Assembly: GCA_946887105.1 (NCBI GenBank)
Contig: CAMPKJ010000114.1
Location: 1 to 14,170 of the forward strand
DNA: 14,170 bases
Direction: 5' to 3'
Source: an uncultured Acidobacteriota bacterium
Lineage (GTDB): Bacteria; Acidobacteriota; Thermoanaerobaculia; Gp7-AA8
Position numbers and translations under genes: made by a program. Shown piece after piece: positions 1-6,695 of the stretch. How positions within the stretch are numbered: position 1 is the first letter of the stretch; each line of letters starts with the position of its first letter. The notes below the pieces were generated by a model. It saw nothing but the letters and a program-made list of their open reading frames with translations. It did not search any database and was not told the DNA's origin.

Positions 1-437
1 ACGCCGACGTTCCAGTTGAACTCGCGCGGCGGCTTGTACGAGCCGGTCATGAAGACCCGGAACATGTGCAGCCAGACCGCGATGACCATCGCGTGCGCAC
101 CCCAGCGGTGCATCTCGCGCATGATCCCGAACGGCGCCTGCTCGCGCAGGTCCATGATGTCCGTGAAGGCGTATTCGATGGTCGGCCGGTAATAGAACAT
201 CAGCAGCAGACCGGTGACGGTTTCGACGAGGAAGAGGAAGAACGACGTCCCGCCCATGCACCAGGTGTAGCTCATGCGCACGCCGGAGCGGCGCACCTTG
301 ACGGGATGCAGATGCAGGATCAGGGAGCCGAGGACGGCCAGGACGCGCTTGCGGTTCGTGTTGGGGATGCCGACCCGGAAGATCGACTTCCAGACCTGCG
401 AGTTCACGATGCCTTCCTGGACTTGCTTCAGGGTCAT
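1..437 (-). CDS. Cytochrome b (b6/bc1 type), N-terminal part, cut by window edge
   Basis: This is the membrane, diheme quinol-oxidising subunit of a cytochrome bc or b6f-type complex, which passes electrons from quinol to the Rieske protein and across the membrane. The visible 145 residues start at ATG 437, preceded by a purine-rich AGGGGAG ribosome site. Hydrophobic segments lie at about residues 61-81 and 112-130. The second contains H110 and H124, 14 residues apart in an HRWGAH...WLHMFRV context, matching one heme-ligand pair on the second core helix. It is followed by the family's TGSYKPPREFNW loop. The gene lies 30 bases after the Rieske gene on the same strand and is surely co-transcribed with it. 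The other heme-ligand pair, the PEWY-type Qo motif and the C-terminus are off the left edge. A split b6-type subunit cannot therefore be told from a full-length cytochrome b. The family assignment is firm. Confidence 0.93.
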   Translation of the reverse strand, partial: MTLKQVQEGIVNSQVWKSIFRVGIPNTNRKRVLAVLGSLILHLHPVKVRRSGVRMSYTWCMGGTSFFLFLVETVTGLLLMFYYRPTIEYAFTDIMDLREQAPFGIMREMHRWGAHAMVIAVWLHMFRVFMTGSYKPPREFNWNVG

Positions 438-467
438 CCACACTCCCCTATGGCGCGTTCGAATTTT

Positions 468-1040
468 TCAGACTTTGAGAAAGGACTCCGGATTCACCCA
501 GTCACCGCGTTCCTGGTGGAACTGGACCGATTTGTCGACCACGATCTGACCGTCGGCCGGATCGACGAAGATCTTGGCCCGCTCGAGCGGCCGGGGCGCA
601 GGTCCTTCGAAGTTGATCCCGGTCCTGTAATAGCCGCTGCCGTGGCACGGGCATTTGAATTTGTTCTGCGAGGGAAGCCAGTTCGGCGTGCAGCCGAGGT
701 GCGTGCAGGTGGTGATGAGGGCGTACATCATCTCCTCGTTGCGCACCATCCAGATGCCGTACTTGTCCTTCCAGCGCTCGTCGACCTCGCCGACGGAGTA
801 ATCGCCCGGAAGGCCGGCCTTGAACTTCTGCACCGGCTCGAAGAGGACGTTCGGGAAAAGGAAGCGGACGAAGATGCCGGTCAGCCCGCCCACCGCCGCC
901 GCAAGAGCGGTCCAGGCCGCTGTCAACGCGACCGGAAACTTGCGTCGGGTGATCTCCCCCTGCTCGCGAATTTCCGCCGCGGCACTCCCCGCTAGGGGTG
1001 TCTTTGGGGCCACCTGATATGGCGTAAGTTGCTCAGACAT
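468..1040 (-). CDS. Rieske [2Fe-2S] protein of a bc-type complex
   Basis: This 190-residue protein accepts one electron from quinol at the outer face of the membrane and hands it to a cytochrome. The two cluster-binding boxes are CTHLGC (112-117) and CPCHGSGY (130-137). The ligands are C112, H114, C130 and H133, with C117 and C132 forming the usual disulfide. S135 and Y137, which hydrogen-bond the cluster in high-potential members, are both present. A twin-arginine-like TRRKF motif (31-35) precedes one hydrophobic segment (about 37-62), which fits Tat export as an uncleaved anchor. The reading frame stays open up to a TTG at 1103, but the ATG at 1040 is preferred: it gives the usual N-terminal length, and a likely promoter occupies 1075-1103. 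The ribosome site in front of the ATG is weak. The gene directly precedes cytochrome b. Confidence 0.95.
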   Translation of the reverse strand: MSEQLTPYQVAPKTPLAGSAAAEIREQGEITRRKFPVALTAAWTALAAAVGGLTGIFVRFLFPNVLFEPVQKFKAGLPGDYSVGEVDERWKDKYGIWMVRNEEMMYALITTCTHLGCTPNWLPSQNKFKCPCHGSGYYRTGINFEGPAPRPLERAKIFVDPADGQIVVDKSVQFHQERGDWVNPESFLKV

Positions 1041-1074
1041 TGAGGAGTTTCTGAGACTCGATTCGATGCGACGC

Positions 1075-1103
1075 ACTATCGGTGAAAACGGAAACGCTGT
1101 CAA
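1075..1103 (-). promoter_or_regulatory. Predicted sigma70-type promoter for the Rieske-cytochrome b genes
   Basis: On the minus strand there is a perfect -35 box TTGACA (1098-1103), a 17-base spacer and a -10 box GATAGT (1075-1080; 4 of 6 consensus bases). Transcription would start near 1068 and leave a leader of about 28 bases before the ATG at 1040. It lies in the 111-base gap after the HEAT-repeat gene. This is a sequence-pattern prediction only. Confidence 0.55.
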
Positions 1104-1115
1104 CGGGAATCAGTG

Positions 1116-1145
1116 ACGCAGAACACATCGCGATGTGCGCTGCGT
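1116..1145. promoter_or_regulatory. 30-bp dyad upstream of the Rieske promoter (possible operator or terminator stem)
   Basis: The arms are ACGCAG-AA-CACATCG (1116-1130) and CGATGTG-CG-CTGCGT (1131-1145). Thirteen of 15 base pairs are symmetric, and the central CACATCGCGATGTG is a perfect 14-bp palindrome. The dyad begins 6 bases beyond the HEAT gene stop and ends 12 bases upstream of the predicted -35 box. With no spacer at the centre and no T run after it on the minus strand, it looks more like a binding site for a dimeric regulator than a classical intrinsic terminator. Both remain possible. Confidence 0.45.
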
Positions 1146-1151
1146 ACGACC

Positions 1152-1994
1152 TCACCGGAGCGCTTCGGCCGCCGCCGATCGCACCTGCAGCGAGGGATCG
1201 CTTTTCGCGATCGGACCGAGGATGGTCTTCCCCTCTTCGGGCGCGATTTTCATCAGCGCGGGGATGGCCGCGAGCATCGTCGCGTCCTTCTGATCGGGGC
1301 GCATGCCCGGCACGCGGTCGAGGCGCGCGCGGTCGAGCATCTCGCGCAGCACGCCGATGGCACGCGTGTCGCCGTAACGCGACACGGCAATGGCCGCGTT
1401 GTACCGCACATCCGCAATCGGATCGGTCAGCGCCGCCACCAGCGCCGGCAGCGCGCGCGGATCGCGCATCTCGCCGAGCGCATACGCCGCCGCTTTGCGC
1501 ACGTCGCGCTCGTCGTTCGAGAACACTTCGATCAGGCGCGGCACCGCCGCCGGATCGGCCAGTCTCCCGAGCGCCAGCGACGCATAGATGCGCGTCTCGG
1601 GAGCCCGATCCTTCAGGGCCTCGATCAAAAGCGGCGTCGCGCGTCTGTCGCCGAGATTGCCGAGGACCATGCTCAGGTACTGGCGGATGCGCGGATCGTC
1701 GTTCTTCGCGCTCTCGTAGACGCGGATCACGTCGTGGATCAGGTTCGGATACTTCTTCGCCTCGCCCGCGTTGATCAGCTGCGAGAGCTGATAGGCGGCC
1801 TGCCAGCGCTCGCGGCGTCCGCCCGACTGCACTTCATTCAGGTAATCGGGAACGGTCTGCTCGTCGGAGGCGAGCTTGCCGAACAGGAAGAAAATGCCGA
1901 CGGCGATCGCCACGACACCGAGGGGGAAGACCACGAACTGGAAGAGGATGGTGCGCGGCGATTCTTTCGGGATGTCGGCGGACTGTTCGGCCAT
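1152..1994 (-). CDS. Membrane-anchored HEAT-repeat protein
   Basis: This 280-residue protein has one transmembrane segment near its N-terminus (about residues 18-38). A soluble domain follows, built of helical HEAT repeats of the PBS-lyase type from about 61 to the end. Successive repeats are visible as alternating LGNLGDRRATPLL (111-123), LGRLADPAAVPRL (142-154) and LGEMRDPRALPAL (173-185) units, and less regular ones flank them. HEAT arrays are protein-binding scaffolds, so a role in assembling or docking redox subunits is an inference from position. Its ATG shares one base with the stop of the upstream ferredoxin gene (TGATG), which indicates translational coupling. The Rieske and cytochrome b genes follow. 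No catalytic motif is visible. The side of the membrane on which the repeats lie is not clear from flanking charges. Confidence 0.85.
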   Translation of the reverse strand: MAEQSADIPKESPRTILFQFVVFPLGVVAIAVGIFFLFGKLASDEQTVPDYLNEVQSGGRRERWQAAYQLSQLINAGEAKKYPNLIHDVIRVYESAKNDDPRIRQYLSMVLGNLGDRRATPLLIEALKDRAPETRIYASLALGRLADPAAVPRLIEVFSNDERDVRKAAAYALGEMRDPRALPALVAALTDPIADVRYNAAIAVSRYGDTRAIGVLREMLDRARLDRVPGMRPDQKDATMLAAIPALMKIAPEEGKTILGPIAKSDPSLQVRSAAAEALR

Positions 1995-2467
1995 CAACGC
2001 CCGGTTCCCATCACCACGAAGTCCGGCAGATACGTCTTCAGCTGCGTCGGCGCGTCGGGGACGATGATCGCGTCCTTGTCGCACACGCTCTCGCACAGCC
2101 GGCAGGCCACGCACTTGTTCTTCTCGACGAAGGCAATCTTGTAGTGATTGGCCAGCGTCTCATCGTCCGCATCGATCATCTTGATGCACTCGAACGGGCA
2201 GATGTCGACGCAGAACTCGCAGCCGGTGCAGAGGTCCTTCACCACCTCGGCCTTGGGGATGTCCTTCGGCTTGATGCGCGGGATCAGCTCGCCATGCTGA
2301 TTCTGGATGGCGTCCACCGGACAGTAGATGCCGCACACCGAACAATCGATGCAGCGTTCCGGGTGGATGTAGTACTGGCCCTTGCTCTCACCCCAGATCG
2401 TATTGGTCGGGCATTTGATCTCGCAGACCGAGCATCCGATGCACTTGTCAGTGATGAAATGGGGCAT
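1994..2467 (-). CDS. Polyferredoxin with four [4Fe-4S] cluster motifs
   Basis: This 157-residue cytoplasmic-type electron carrier has four CxxCxxCxxxC boxes: C9/12/15/19, C39/42/45/49, C80/83/86/90 and C119/122/125/129. The first three end in Pro, as in bacterial ferredoxins, and the fourth ends in Asp. The motifs form two pairs linked by a stretch of about 30 residues, so the protein looks like two fused dicluster ferredoxins and could carry four clusters as a short wire. There is no signal peptide or Tat motif. An extra Cys (C94) follows the third box. The start is ATG 2467 with no convincing Shine-Dalgarno sequence. It is the first gene of the ferredoxin-HEAT pair, ahead of Rieske and cytochrome b, which suggests electron exchange with that complex or a partner dehydrogenase. 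The family is certain and the partner is inferred. Confidence 0.9.
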   Translation of the reverse strand: MPHFITDKCIGCSVCEIKCPTNTIWGESKGQYYIHPERCIDCSVCGIYCPVDAIQNQHGELIPRIKPKDIPKAEVVKDLCTGCEFCVDICPFECIKMIDADDETLANHYKIAFVEKNKCVACRLCESVCDKDAIIVPDAPTQLKTYLPDFVVMGTGR

Positions 2468-2475
2468 GTCGGCGA

Positions 2476-2496
2476 GCAGTGTAACTTAGCGGTCAA
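2476..2496 (-). promoter_or_regulatory. TTGAC-N8-TACACTGC motif, copy 1 (before the ferredoxin gene)
   Basis: Read on the minus strand, TTGAC (2492-2496), 8 bases and TACACTGC (2476-2483) lie just before the ferredoxin ATG, overlapping the radical SAM stop codon. TACACT fits a TAnnnT -10 box and would give an almost leaderless transcript. The 8-base distance is too short for a normal -35/-10 pair. An identical arrangement occurs at 4079-4099, which is the main reason to list it. Confidence 0.35.
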
Positions 2497-4037
2497 GCGT
2501 GCAATTTCACGGTGCGATTCAGCGCTTCGTCGTGCGCGGAAAGCGCGAGACTTCGGGGCAGCGGAACCAGATCGCAGCCGAAGAAATCGCGGCGCAGCCC
2601 GGCGTAATCGGCCACGCGATCGAGCCGCACGCGCCCTCCCCCGCCGCTCATCGGATGGCTCCCGCCCATCGCCGAGATCCGCTGCAGCGCCGCGTATCCG
2701 AGGAGCATCTTCATGGCCGGAGCGGTGCGGTAGTCCCAGCGGCCGAGCGCGAGGCGCAGGATCTTCCCGGTCATGTTGCGCACCGAGTAGAACGTCTTGT
2801 AGCAGTGCATCAGCAGCTCGTGCCACCGTTGCTCGGTGAACTGCGGGTGCCGCCAGGTCACGCACGTCCCGTCGAAGCGGTCGAGGTTGTCCTCGGTGAT
2901 CAATCCCTGCGTCAGGAACTCCTCGTACTGGTCCGTGCCCGGAATGGGGGTGAGGAGGTAGAACGACGCGACGTCGGGCGCAAGCTCGCAAAGCTTCGCG
3001 AGATGATCGAGCACGCCTTCTTCCGTATCGGCCGGGAAGCCGATGATGTTCGAGAAGTGCGTGGTCAGACGCCGCGGCCGGCAGATGTCGATGATGCGGC
3101 CGTAAAGGTCGGGATGGTTCTGCGTCTTGTGTGCGGCTAAAAGTGTGGCTCGCTGGAACGATTCCACGCCGACGAACATCTGGAAGCAACCCGCGCGCGC
3201 GAGCAGCTCGACGAGATCTTCCTGCTTCGCGATCTGGGTATCGCACTGGCAGAAGAACGGTAAGTCGATCCGTTCGTCGATCATCGCCTCGAGCAGTTGC
3301 CGCACCTCGGCGTACTTGTTGAGGTTGTCGGACGTGAACAGGATCATGCGCACGCCCGCGGCTTTCGCGGCTTTGAGGCTGGCGATGGTCGTCGACACCG
3401 GCTGGCTGCGCACCTGCCGTCCGGCGATCTTGATCACCGAACAGAAGTTGCACGTGTACGGACAGCCACGCGCGGGATAGACGCCGAGCATCGGGATGGC
3501 GTAACGCTTCAGGTCGCGCTGCGACGGCGGAATGAGCGGCGGCGGATCGATCTGCGTGCCCCATCGCGCGTCTTCGCCGTAGACCGGTTGCAGTTCGCCG
3601 TCGAGCGCGTCGCGCAGAATCGCCGGCCAGACGCCCTCCGCCTCCGACAGGGCGAAGCTGATCCCGCGGCCGTGCAGCATCGCGGTGTCGCACGTCATCG
3701 GATGCGGTCCGCCGATGACCACCGATTCGACACCGCGCGAGCGCGCGAATGCGCCGAGGTCGAGCGCGCGCTGGAACTGGTGGCTCTGTACGCCCGCGAA
3801 CGCGAGCAGCGTGCGGCGTTCGGGATCGCGCTTCAGCTGGCGGAGGTAGTCGAGATCGGAGTGGACGTACTCGTCGATGATGGTGACGTCGCAGCGCGCG
3901 CCTTCGAACACGGCCGGCGTGAGACTGGCAAGGTACGAGAGCGTGCTGTTCGGCATGAAGCCGCGGCGGAAGCGCTGGACGTAGCCGTCCGCGTCGTATT
4001 TGCCGGGCTTGAGGATGATGACGCGCAGGGACGACAT
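2493..4037 (-). CDS. B12-binding-type radical SAM protein, product unknown
   Basis: This 514-residue protein has an N-terminal Rossmann-like domain of the cobalamin-binding kind (about 1-150, with VVIGGPHP at 106-113). Unlike true B12 binders it has no clear DxHxxG histidine motif, so cobalamin may not be bound through a protein histidine. The radical SAM core follows (about 185-400) with the cluster motif C192-x3-C196-x2-C199, GVESF (290-294), NIIGFPADTEEG (330-341) and LTPIPGT (362-368). The C-terminal 110 residues are not recognised. Members of this superfamily perform methylations, ring contractions or methylthiolations, and the substrate cannot be read from the sequence. The start ATG 4037 has a strong GGGGGTGGTGGG leader. 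The gene sits between the glycosyltransferase and the ferredoxin. The polyferredoxin 25 bases downstream could supply electrons, but that is inference. Confidence 0.85.
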   Translation of the reverse strand: MSSLRVIILKPGKYDADGYVQRFRRGFMPNSTLSYLASLTPAVFEGARCDVTIIDEYVHSDLDYLRQLKRDPERRTLLAFAGVQSHQFQRALDLGAFARSRGVESVVIGGPHPMTCDTAMLHGRGISFALSEAEGVWPAILRDALDGELQPVYGEDARWGTQIDPPPLIPPSQRDLKRYAIPMLGVYPARGCPYTCNFCSVIKIAGRQVRSQPVSTTIASLKAAKAAGVRMILFTSDNLNKYAEVRQLLEAMIDERIDLPFFCQCDTQIAKQEDLVELLARAGCFQMFVGVESFQRATLLAAHKTQNHPDLYGRIIDICRPRRLTTHFSNIIGFPADTEEGVLDHLAKLCELAPDVASFYLLTPIPGTDQYEEFLTQGLITEDNLDRFDGTCVTWRHPQFTEQRWHELLMHCYKTFYSVRNMTGKILRLALGRWDYRTAPAMKMLLGYAALQRISAMGGSHPMSGGGGRVRLDRVADYAGLRRDFFGCDLVPLPRSLALSAHDEALNRTVKLHA

Positions 4038-4078
4038 CCCACCACCCCCTGAAATTTTGGATTGAGTTGGACCCGCGG

Positions 4079-4099
4079 GCAGTGTAATGCAACCGTCAA
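4079..4099 (-). promoter_or_regulatory. TTGAC-N8-TACACTGC motif, copy 2 (before the radical SAM gene)
   Basis: On the minus strand, TTGAC (4095-4099), 8 bases and TACACTGC (4079-4086) lie 41 bases upstream of the radical SAM start, in the 78-base gap after the glycosyltransferase gene. It matches copy 1 in both boxes and in spacing. It could be a promoter element with TACACT as -10, or a bound operator. Confidence 0.35.
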
Positions 4100-4115
4100 G
4101 GCGTTTGAGGCCGCC

Positions 4116-5408
4116 TCATCGGACGTGCAGGATCAGCGCGCGCGGATTCTGATACAGGAGCGTGATCTCGCGCTCGCGCCGGATGCCGTGGAGCTCCGGC
4201 GCATTGCGTTCGCCGATCCAGAGGAACGGTCCGGAAGGCAGTGACCGGGGATCGGCCTGCCGTCGCGGCGGCACGCGCCAGCCGGGATGAACCGCCTGCT
4301 CCGGCGGAAAGGCCTGCACGCGCGCTTCCCCGAACTGATGCGCGACTTCGAGGTAGAGGAAACCTGTCGCGACGATCGCATCGTTCGGACCAGCGTTCCG
4401 ACGCAGCACGATGGCCGCCTGCCGGTAATCGCCGAGCGGCCGCTGCAGGTGCGTGATCGCTCCCACCAGGATCGAGCCGAAGCCGACCGCGGCCAGCATG
4501 CCGACGAGCATCGTGCGCGTCGCGCGTCCCCACCGCGGGAGAGAATCGGCGATCCAGAGCACGAGCGGAAACGCGAGCAGCGACGCAAATCGAATCGGAA
4601 AGTACGACGGCCGAAAAATGGAGAGAGCGACGCACAGTCCCAACGGAATCAGCACGAACAGCGCGAAACGCCACGACCTGCCGATCGCAATGACGGTCAG
4701 AACGAACGCAAGGAACATCACCCACAGCGGCGGACCTGGATCGTCGCTGATGAACGCGAGCGCGTTCAGCACGCCTTTCACGGTCGGGCGGGACATCCAT
4801 GCCGTTGCGGCCCGCGGCTGCTGAAGCGCGAGAACGAGCCCGGGAAGAAACGCGAGCGCGGCGAGCGCGGTGGATCGGACGGCTCTCACTGATGATAGGT
4901 GCCGCCCGGCGAGAACCGGCGCAAACAACAGAGTGGGCAGAAAGAACGCGGCCGCGAAATGCGTGTACGCCGCTGCAACGAACGCTGCCGCGGCGCCTTC
5001 CACACGGTCCCGCTCCATCAGCAGAATGCCAATCGCGATCAACGTGCCGCACAAGGCATACGGCCGCGCCGCCGCCGCAAAGATCGCCGCCGCAGGATGT
5101 ACGGCCAGCAACATCGCCGGCATCCAGCGTTTCTGCAGCAGCAGCACGATAAGCGGGATCGAGGCGAAGACCACCGACAGCGCGCGCCCGGCGTCCACGG
5201 ATGGAATGCGCGCCACGAAGTAGTACAAGGGAGGCCCTGAATCGTTCAGGAGCGATGGCAGGATCGCCGGGAAGGGACGCCGCGCCAGGAGCACGGTGAA
5301 GAGCTCATCCGAAAAAGGGTCGCGCGCATACGCGACAACCATGCGGACGGCCAGAAACAAGAGCGCGATGACGACCGCAATCGACCAGCGCCCGAGCCGC
5401 GACGACAC
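4116..5408 (-). CDS. GT-C-type membrane glycosyltransferase (GT39/ArnT-like)
   Basis: This is a polytopic membrane protein of 430 residues with about eight or nine hydrophobic segments. GT-C enzymes move sugars from polyprenyl-phosphate donors onto lipids, proteins or glycans on the outer side of the inner membrane. The recognisable parts are the first-loop acidic pair in DPFSDELF (D34-E35, the expected catalytic position) and NDSGPPLYYF (55-64), equivalent to the HPPLYY motif of GT39/83-like enzymes. The C-terminal 110 residues after the last membrane segment are soluble and start with GDYRQAAIVLRRN. The start is GTG 5408, only three bases after the response-regulator stop, so it depends on upstream transcription. 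Acceptor and donor are unknown. The protein is shorter than typical ArnT or PMT proteins (about 550 residues), which makes the subfamily uncertain. Confidence 0.75.
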   Translation of the reverse strand: MSSRLGRWSIAVVIALLFLAVRMVVAYARDPFSDELFTVLLARRPFPAILPSLLNDSGPPLYYFVARIPSVDAGRALSVVFASIPLIVLLLQKRWMPAMLLAVHPAAAIFAAAARPYALCGTLIAIGILLMERDRVEGAAAAFVAAAYTHFAAAFFLPTLLFAPVLAGRHLSSVRAVRSTALAALAFLPGLVLALQQPRAATAWMSRPTVKGVLNALAFISDDPGPPLWVMFLAFVLTVIAIGRSWRFALFVLIPLGLCVALSIFRPSYFPIRFASLLAFPLVLWIADSLPRWGRATRTMLVGMLAAVGFGSILVGAITHLQRPLGDYRQAAIVLRRNAGPNDAIVATGFLYLEVAHQFGEARVQAFPPEQAVHPGWRVPPRRQADPRSLPSGPFLWIGERNAPELHGIRREREITLLYQNPRALILHVR

Positions 5409-5411
5409 GAT

Positions 5412-5795
5412 TCAGACCGACAGCAGTTCGGAAATGGTCTTGATCAGGTGCGAGGACTGAATGGGCTTGCTGATGTACGCGTTCGCGCCGAGGGCCAGGC
5501 CGCGCTCGCGATCCTCCTCGGCTCCCTCGGTGGTGATGATGATGATCGGGATGTTCTTCAGCTGCGCGTTCTGGCGCACCAGCGACACCAGCTTCAGCCC
5601 GTCCATGACCGGCATGTTGATGTCGGTGAGGATCAGGTCGATGCGATCGGGGCCGGACAGCTTCTTCAGCGCGTCCACGCCATCGACCGCCTCGATGATC
5701 TTCGCGTTCTTGAACCGTTTCAACGAAAACGAGATCAATTGGCGCATGGTCGGCGAGTCTTCGACGACCAGAAAATTCGCGTTCTCCATCCCCAC
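5412..5795 (-). CDS. Single-domain CheY-like response regulator
   Basis: This 127-residue receiver domain has no output domain, so it probably acts by protein contact. The acidic pocket is E12-D13, the phosphoacceptor is D58 in DLILTDINMPVMDG, the switch Thr is T88 and the conserved Lys is K110 in YISKPI. All active-site residues are present, so phosphorylation should work. No histidine kinase is in the window. The start taken is GTG 5795, 11 bases after an AAAGAGG ribosome site. An ATG two codons further in (5789) is an alternative giving 125 residues. It lies 25 bases after the GAF gene and 3 bases before the glycosyltransferase, which suggests one operon with CheB. It could be a chemotaxis, twitching or envelope-control regulator, and the sequence does not decide. 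Confidence 0.92.
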   Translation of the reverse strand: MGMENANFLVVEDSPTMRQLISFSLKRFKNAKIIEAVDGVDALKKLSGPDRIDLILTDINMPVMDGLKLVSLVRQNAQLKNIPIIIITTEGAEEDRERGLALGANAYISKPIQSSHLIKTISELLSV

Positions 5796-5820
5796 TGTGC
5801 GTGCGACCTCTTTGAATTCC

Positions 5821-6630
5821 CTAAGTTGTGGTGGTGAGCAGGTCGAGGAAGCTCTGAATGGTGTTGAGCTTCCGTTCGGACTGCGAATAAAGCTTCGATG
5901 AGAAGATGGCCGTGGCGGCGTGAGCGGCCAGCAGCGAGAAGAGCTCGTAGTCTACGGCCGAGAAGGCGTCCTTCTGCTGCAGGAGCCGGTAGATCACGAT
6001 CAGGCCGATCACGTGCTCCTTGATCTTGAGCGGCACCGCGGCCAGCGGCTTCTCGAGCGTGATCGCGCCGCCTTCGACGTCCTGATTGATGTAGTAGCTC
6101 TCGCCGGTCTTCGCGACCGTACCCAGCACTCCTTCACCCAGCCGCGTGGAGATGCTGTCGACGCCGGGCATGGCGTCTTCGCCTTCGTAGGCGATGGCCT
6201 TCAGCTCGTTCGTCTTCTCGTCCAGCAGCAGGATGGCGAATGCCTCCGCGCCGACGAGATTGATGATGATCTCCTGAACGATCTGGATGACTTCCCGGAA
6301 GTCGAGGGTGGAGTGGAGCTGATAGCTGGCCACGTAGAGGTTGGCCAGGTTGTTGTTCTGCTCCTCGATCTCGATGTAGCGGTTGGCGAAGTCCTTGTTC
6401 TCTTCTTCCACTTCGCGGAAGCGCTGCTGGATGCGGCGGTTCTCGTCGGTCAGATGCGCGATCTGCTCGCGCAGCCGCTGCACTTCCTCGGACGGACCGT
6501 TGGCCGCTTCGTTCTCGAGCGCGAGCAGGCGATAGCGGAGGCGCTGGTTCTCGCGGAGCAGTTCCTCCGTGAATTCCTTGCCCTTGTTGAAGATCTCGAG
6601 AAATTTCTCGGCTTTGGATTCTTCACTCAT
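5821..6630 (-). CDS. Coiled-coil GAF-domain sensory protein
   Basis: The protein has 269 residues. Residues about 5-95 are strongly charged and heptad-like (ENQRLRYRLLALENE, EVQRLREQIAHLTDENRRI), predicting a long coiled coil for dimerisation. A GAF domain follows (about 105-250), with recognisable FAILLLDEKTNELKAIA (131-147), GEGVLGTVAKTGES (165-178) and PLKIKEHVIGLIVIYR (200-215). GAF domains bind small ligands, hemes or bilins or serve as dimer interfaces, and no Cys for bilin attachment is evident. There is no kinase, cyclase or DNA-binding output domain, so it probably signals by contact, perhaps to the adjacent response regulator or CheB. The start ATG 6630 is chosen because the domain organisation begins there. 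The frame is open much further upstream but only as antisense-like low-complexity sequence over cheB. Confidence 0.85.
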   Translation of the reverse strand: MSEESKAEKFLEIFNKGKEFTEELLRENQRLRYRLLALENEAANGPSEEVQRLREQIAHLTDENRRIQQRFREVEEENKDFANRYIEIEEQNNNLANLYVASYQLHSTLDFREVIQIVQEIIINLVGAEAFAILLLDEKTNELKAIAYEGEDAMPGVDSISTRLGEGVLGTVAKTGESYYINQDVEGGAITLEKPLAAVPLKIKEHVIGLIVIYRLLQQKDAFSAVDYELFSLLAAHAATAIFSSKLYSQSERKLNTIQSFLDLLTTTT

Positions 6631-6651
6631 TGCGGACCCGTAAGTTGCGTG

Positions 6652-6660
6652 AATGTAGCA
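6652..6660 (-). promoter_or_regulatory. Candidate extended -10 element before the GAF gene
   Basis: TGCTACATT on the minus strand fits the extended -10 pattern TGnTAnnnT, 21 bases before the GAF start ATG and within the 65-base gap after cheB. A TGAC lies 7 bases further upstream (6665-6668), resembling the TTGAC-N8-TACACT motif seen twice elsewhere. No matching -35 box was found. It would give an internal promoter for GAF, response regulator and glycosyltransferase. Confidence 0.25.
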
Positions 6661-6695
6661 CAGGGTCAGCGGTTTCAGGTGCGGCGAATAACCGG

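Noticed and set aside
1041..1103. Longer Rieske protein starting at TTG 1103.
   Set aside because: The extra 21 residues have no family counterpart and the TTG coincides with the predicted -35 box. The ATG at 1040 fits the family.
4106..4118. Small hairpin TGAGG-CCG-CCTCA at the glycosyltransferase stop as a terminator.
   Set aside because: Only five base pairs, overlapping the stop codon and without a following T run on the minus strand.
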